Positions 32,452 through 33,420 of a DNA stretch of 33,420 nt are shown in pieces. The notes beneath the pieces are model-generated. The model was given only the letters and a program-made list of their open reading frames with translations. It searched no databases and was not told the DNA's origin. The first letter of the stretch is position 1; each line of letters opens with the position of its first letter. Position numbers and translations under genes: made by a program. Source of the DNA: Terriglobia bacterium (lineage in GTDB: Bacteria; Acidobacteriota; Terriglobia; Bryobacterales; Bryobacteraceae); assembly GCA_010084195.1 (NCBI GenBank), contig RGPS01000041.1, positions 1 to 33,420 on the forward strand. Reading direction: 5' to 3'.

Positions 32452-33420
32452 GTGCTTCGCGCGAATCTCCTGCTGTTCTCCTTCGCCCTGATTCTGGGCT
32501 GGAGTGCGTTACGGTTTGGCGGCGTACTTGCCGAGGACTGGAATTATGCGTTGCTGGCACTGGGCATCCTGTTGGTGCTCTGCTACCTGCCGCTGGATTC
32601 CGGCGCCCTTGCCGCGCCGCCCGACTGGTCCCTCTACATATGCGTCGCAGCCCTGCCGCTGTTGGCTGCCCTCCAGTTGATTCCACTTCCACTTTCCCTG
32701 CTCCACCTGGTTTCACCCTCACGGGAGGCCATTACGCGGGCCATCCTGCCGTTTGACGGTACCGTTCTCAGTGCGCCTCTGAGTCTTCGGCCAGCGGCGA
32801 CCCGGCTGGAAGTCTTCCATCTGATCGGTTACGCGGCCGCGTTCCTGGTCGCCAGGGACCTGATGTGGCGTTTCCCGCGAGGCCAGTGGAGAGTCGCGGC
32901 CCCGCTTCTGGTGGTAGCCGCAATGGAGGCCGGCCTCGGCCTCATCCAGGACACCGTGAATCCGAACAATGTCTTTCCTTCCGGCACCTTCGTGAACCGG
33001 GATCACTTTAGCTCCCTTCTGGAAATGACACTTCCGTTTGCGGCGGGGGGCATGGTGGAGTATTGGTCGCGAACCTTTCGCAGGCCGCTCCTCGCCTGCA
33101 CGCTGGCCGCGGGCGGAGCCGTCTTATTGGCAGCGATTGCCGTCGCGATCTCCCGTTCCGGATTTCTCATCGCGCTGGGTTCGCTTGCCGTTCTGGGCGT
33201 CATTCAGGTGAAGCGCCGTTTTCGTGGTTTCCGGCGCGTTGTGGGTCTGGCTACAGGTGGTGTGGCTCTTGTTGGCGCGATTATCGTCCTTGCCACGCCC
33301 CAACTGCTGGGGCGGTTTGCCGATTTCGGCGGCATTGCCGGCATGGGACAGGAGAGTCGCTGGCGCTTCTGGCGCGAGGCGTGGCAGGTGGTTCTTGCCT
33401 TTCCCCTCACCGGGTGTGGT
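32452..33420 (+). CDS. O-antigen ligase family membrane protein (partial, cut by the window end)
   Basis: A GTG at 32452, one base after the previous stop, opens 323 codons that run without a stop to the end of the window. At least six hydrophobic helices are visible (LLLFSFALILGWSAL, NYALLALGILLVLCYLPL, LLAALQLIPLPLSLL, and others). GTFVNRDHFSSLLEM (about 177-191), SRSGF and RWRFWREAWQVV match the Wzy_C/O-antigen-ligase superfamily (PF04932) as found in exopolysaccharide loci. With another polymerase-like protein at 24782, this one may be a ligase or second polymerase. The 3' end is missing. Confidence 0.85.
   Translation, partial: MLRANLLLFSFALILGWSALRFGGVLAEDWNYALLALGILLVLCYLPLDSGALAAPPDWSLYICVAALPLLAALQLIPLPLSLLHLVSPSREAITRAILPFDGTVLSAPLSLRPAATRLEVFHLIGYAAAFLVARDLMWRFPRGQWRVAAPLLVVAAMEAGLGLIQDTVNPNNVFPSGTFVNRDHFSSLLEMTLPFAAGGMVEYWSRTFRRPLLACTLAAGGAVLLAAIAVAISRSGFLIALGSLAVLGVIQVKRRFRGFRRVVGLATGGVALVGAIIVLATPQLLGRFADFGGIAGMGQESRWRFWREAWQVVLAFPLTGCG

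Noticed and set aside
1..33420. CRISPR arrays, tRNA genes, transposases, integrases or phage-defence operons
   Set aside because: None was visible in either strand; the accessory character of the window comes from the polysaccharide cluster.

Overview
The window looks like a GC-rich chromosome segment from an Acidobacteriota soil-type bacterium, probably of the Bryobacterales/Solibacteraceae group. This is inferred from the gene families and style, not from a marker gene. Pointers are a Tes-like radical SAM enzyme, a GMC oxidoreductase paired with a gluconate-dehydrogenase-subunit-3-like protein, a pair of small WR-motif proteins of a kind I associate with this lineage, and a polysaccharide cluster opened by a TPR protein and a NusG paralogue. 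No rRNA, tRNA, CRISPR array, insertion sequence or integrase was seen.

Left part (1-10.8 kb), mostly unrelated housekeeping and accessory genes. On the minus strand are a partial exported metallo-beta-lactamase-fold-like protein (cut by the window edge) and an outer-membrane beta-barrel protein. Divergent from them are a secreted YceI-like protein and a translationally coupled CxxCH (haem-motif) ORF that is broken by frame changes. queG (epoxyqueuosine reductase) lies on the minus strand, divergent from a 708-aa radical SAM protein of the tetraether/membrane-spanning-lipid synthase family, which ends in a textbook terminator. A roughly 560-bp non-coding stretch with three abutting hairpins follows. 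Then come two overlapping small genes (the second with a SEC-C tail), a ROK regulator whose kinase aspartate is replaced, and a Tat-exported subunit plus GMC flavoprotein that probably form one dehydrogenase.

Right part (10.9 kb to the end), one long plus-strand cell-surface polysaccharide cluster. The order is a FecR-like secreted protein with a charge-free Ala/Gly tail, a TPR/jelly-roll protein, a NusG/RfaH/UpxY-type antiterminator, a Wza-like exporter, a Wzc-like BY-kinase, AsnB-type amidotransferase, Wzx flippase, methyltransferase, three glycosyltransferases, a Wzy-type polymerase, two GT4 enzymes, a WaaE-like GT2, a NodU-type carbamoyltransferase, another GT4, and an O-antigen-ligase-family protein cut by the window end. 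Nearly every junction is a 1-11 nt overlap or a gap of a few bases, so the genes are probably one transcription and translation unit for a Wzx/Wzy-dependent polysaccharide with amide, methyl and carbamoyl decorations.

The most interesting points are the Tes-like enzyme and a possible ops-like regulatory circuit. The 8-mer GCGGTAGC, the core of the enterobacterial RfaH 'ops' element, occurs in the non-coding leaders before both the FecR-like gene and the TPR gene, and a NusG paralogue is encoded just downstream.
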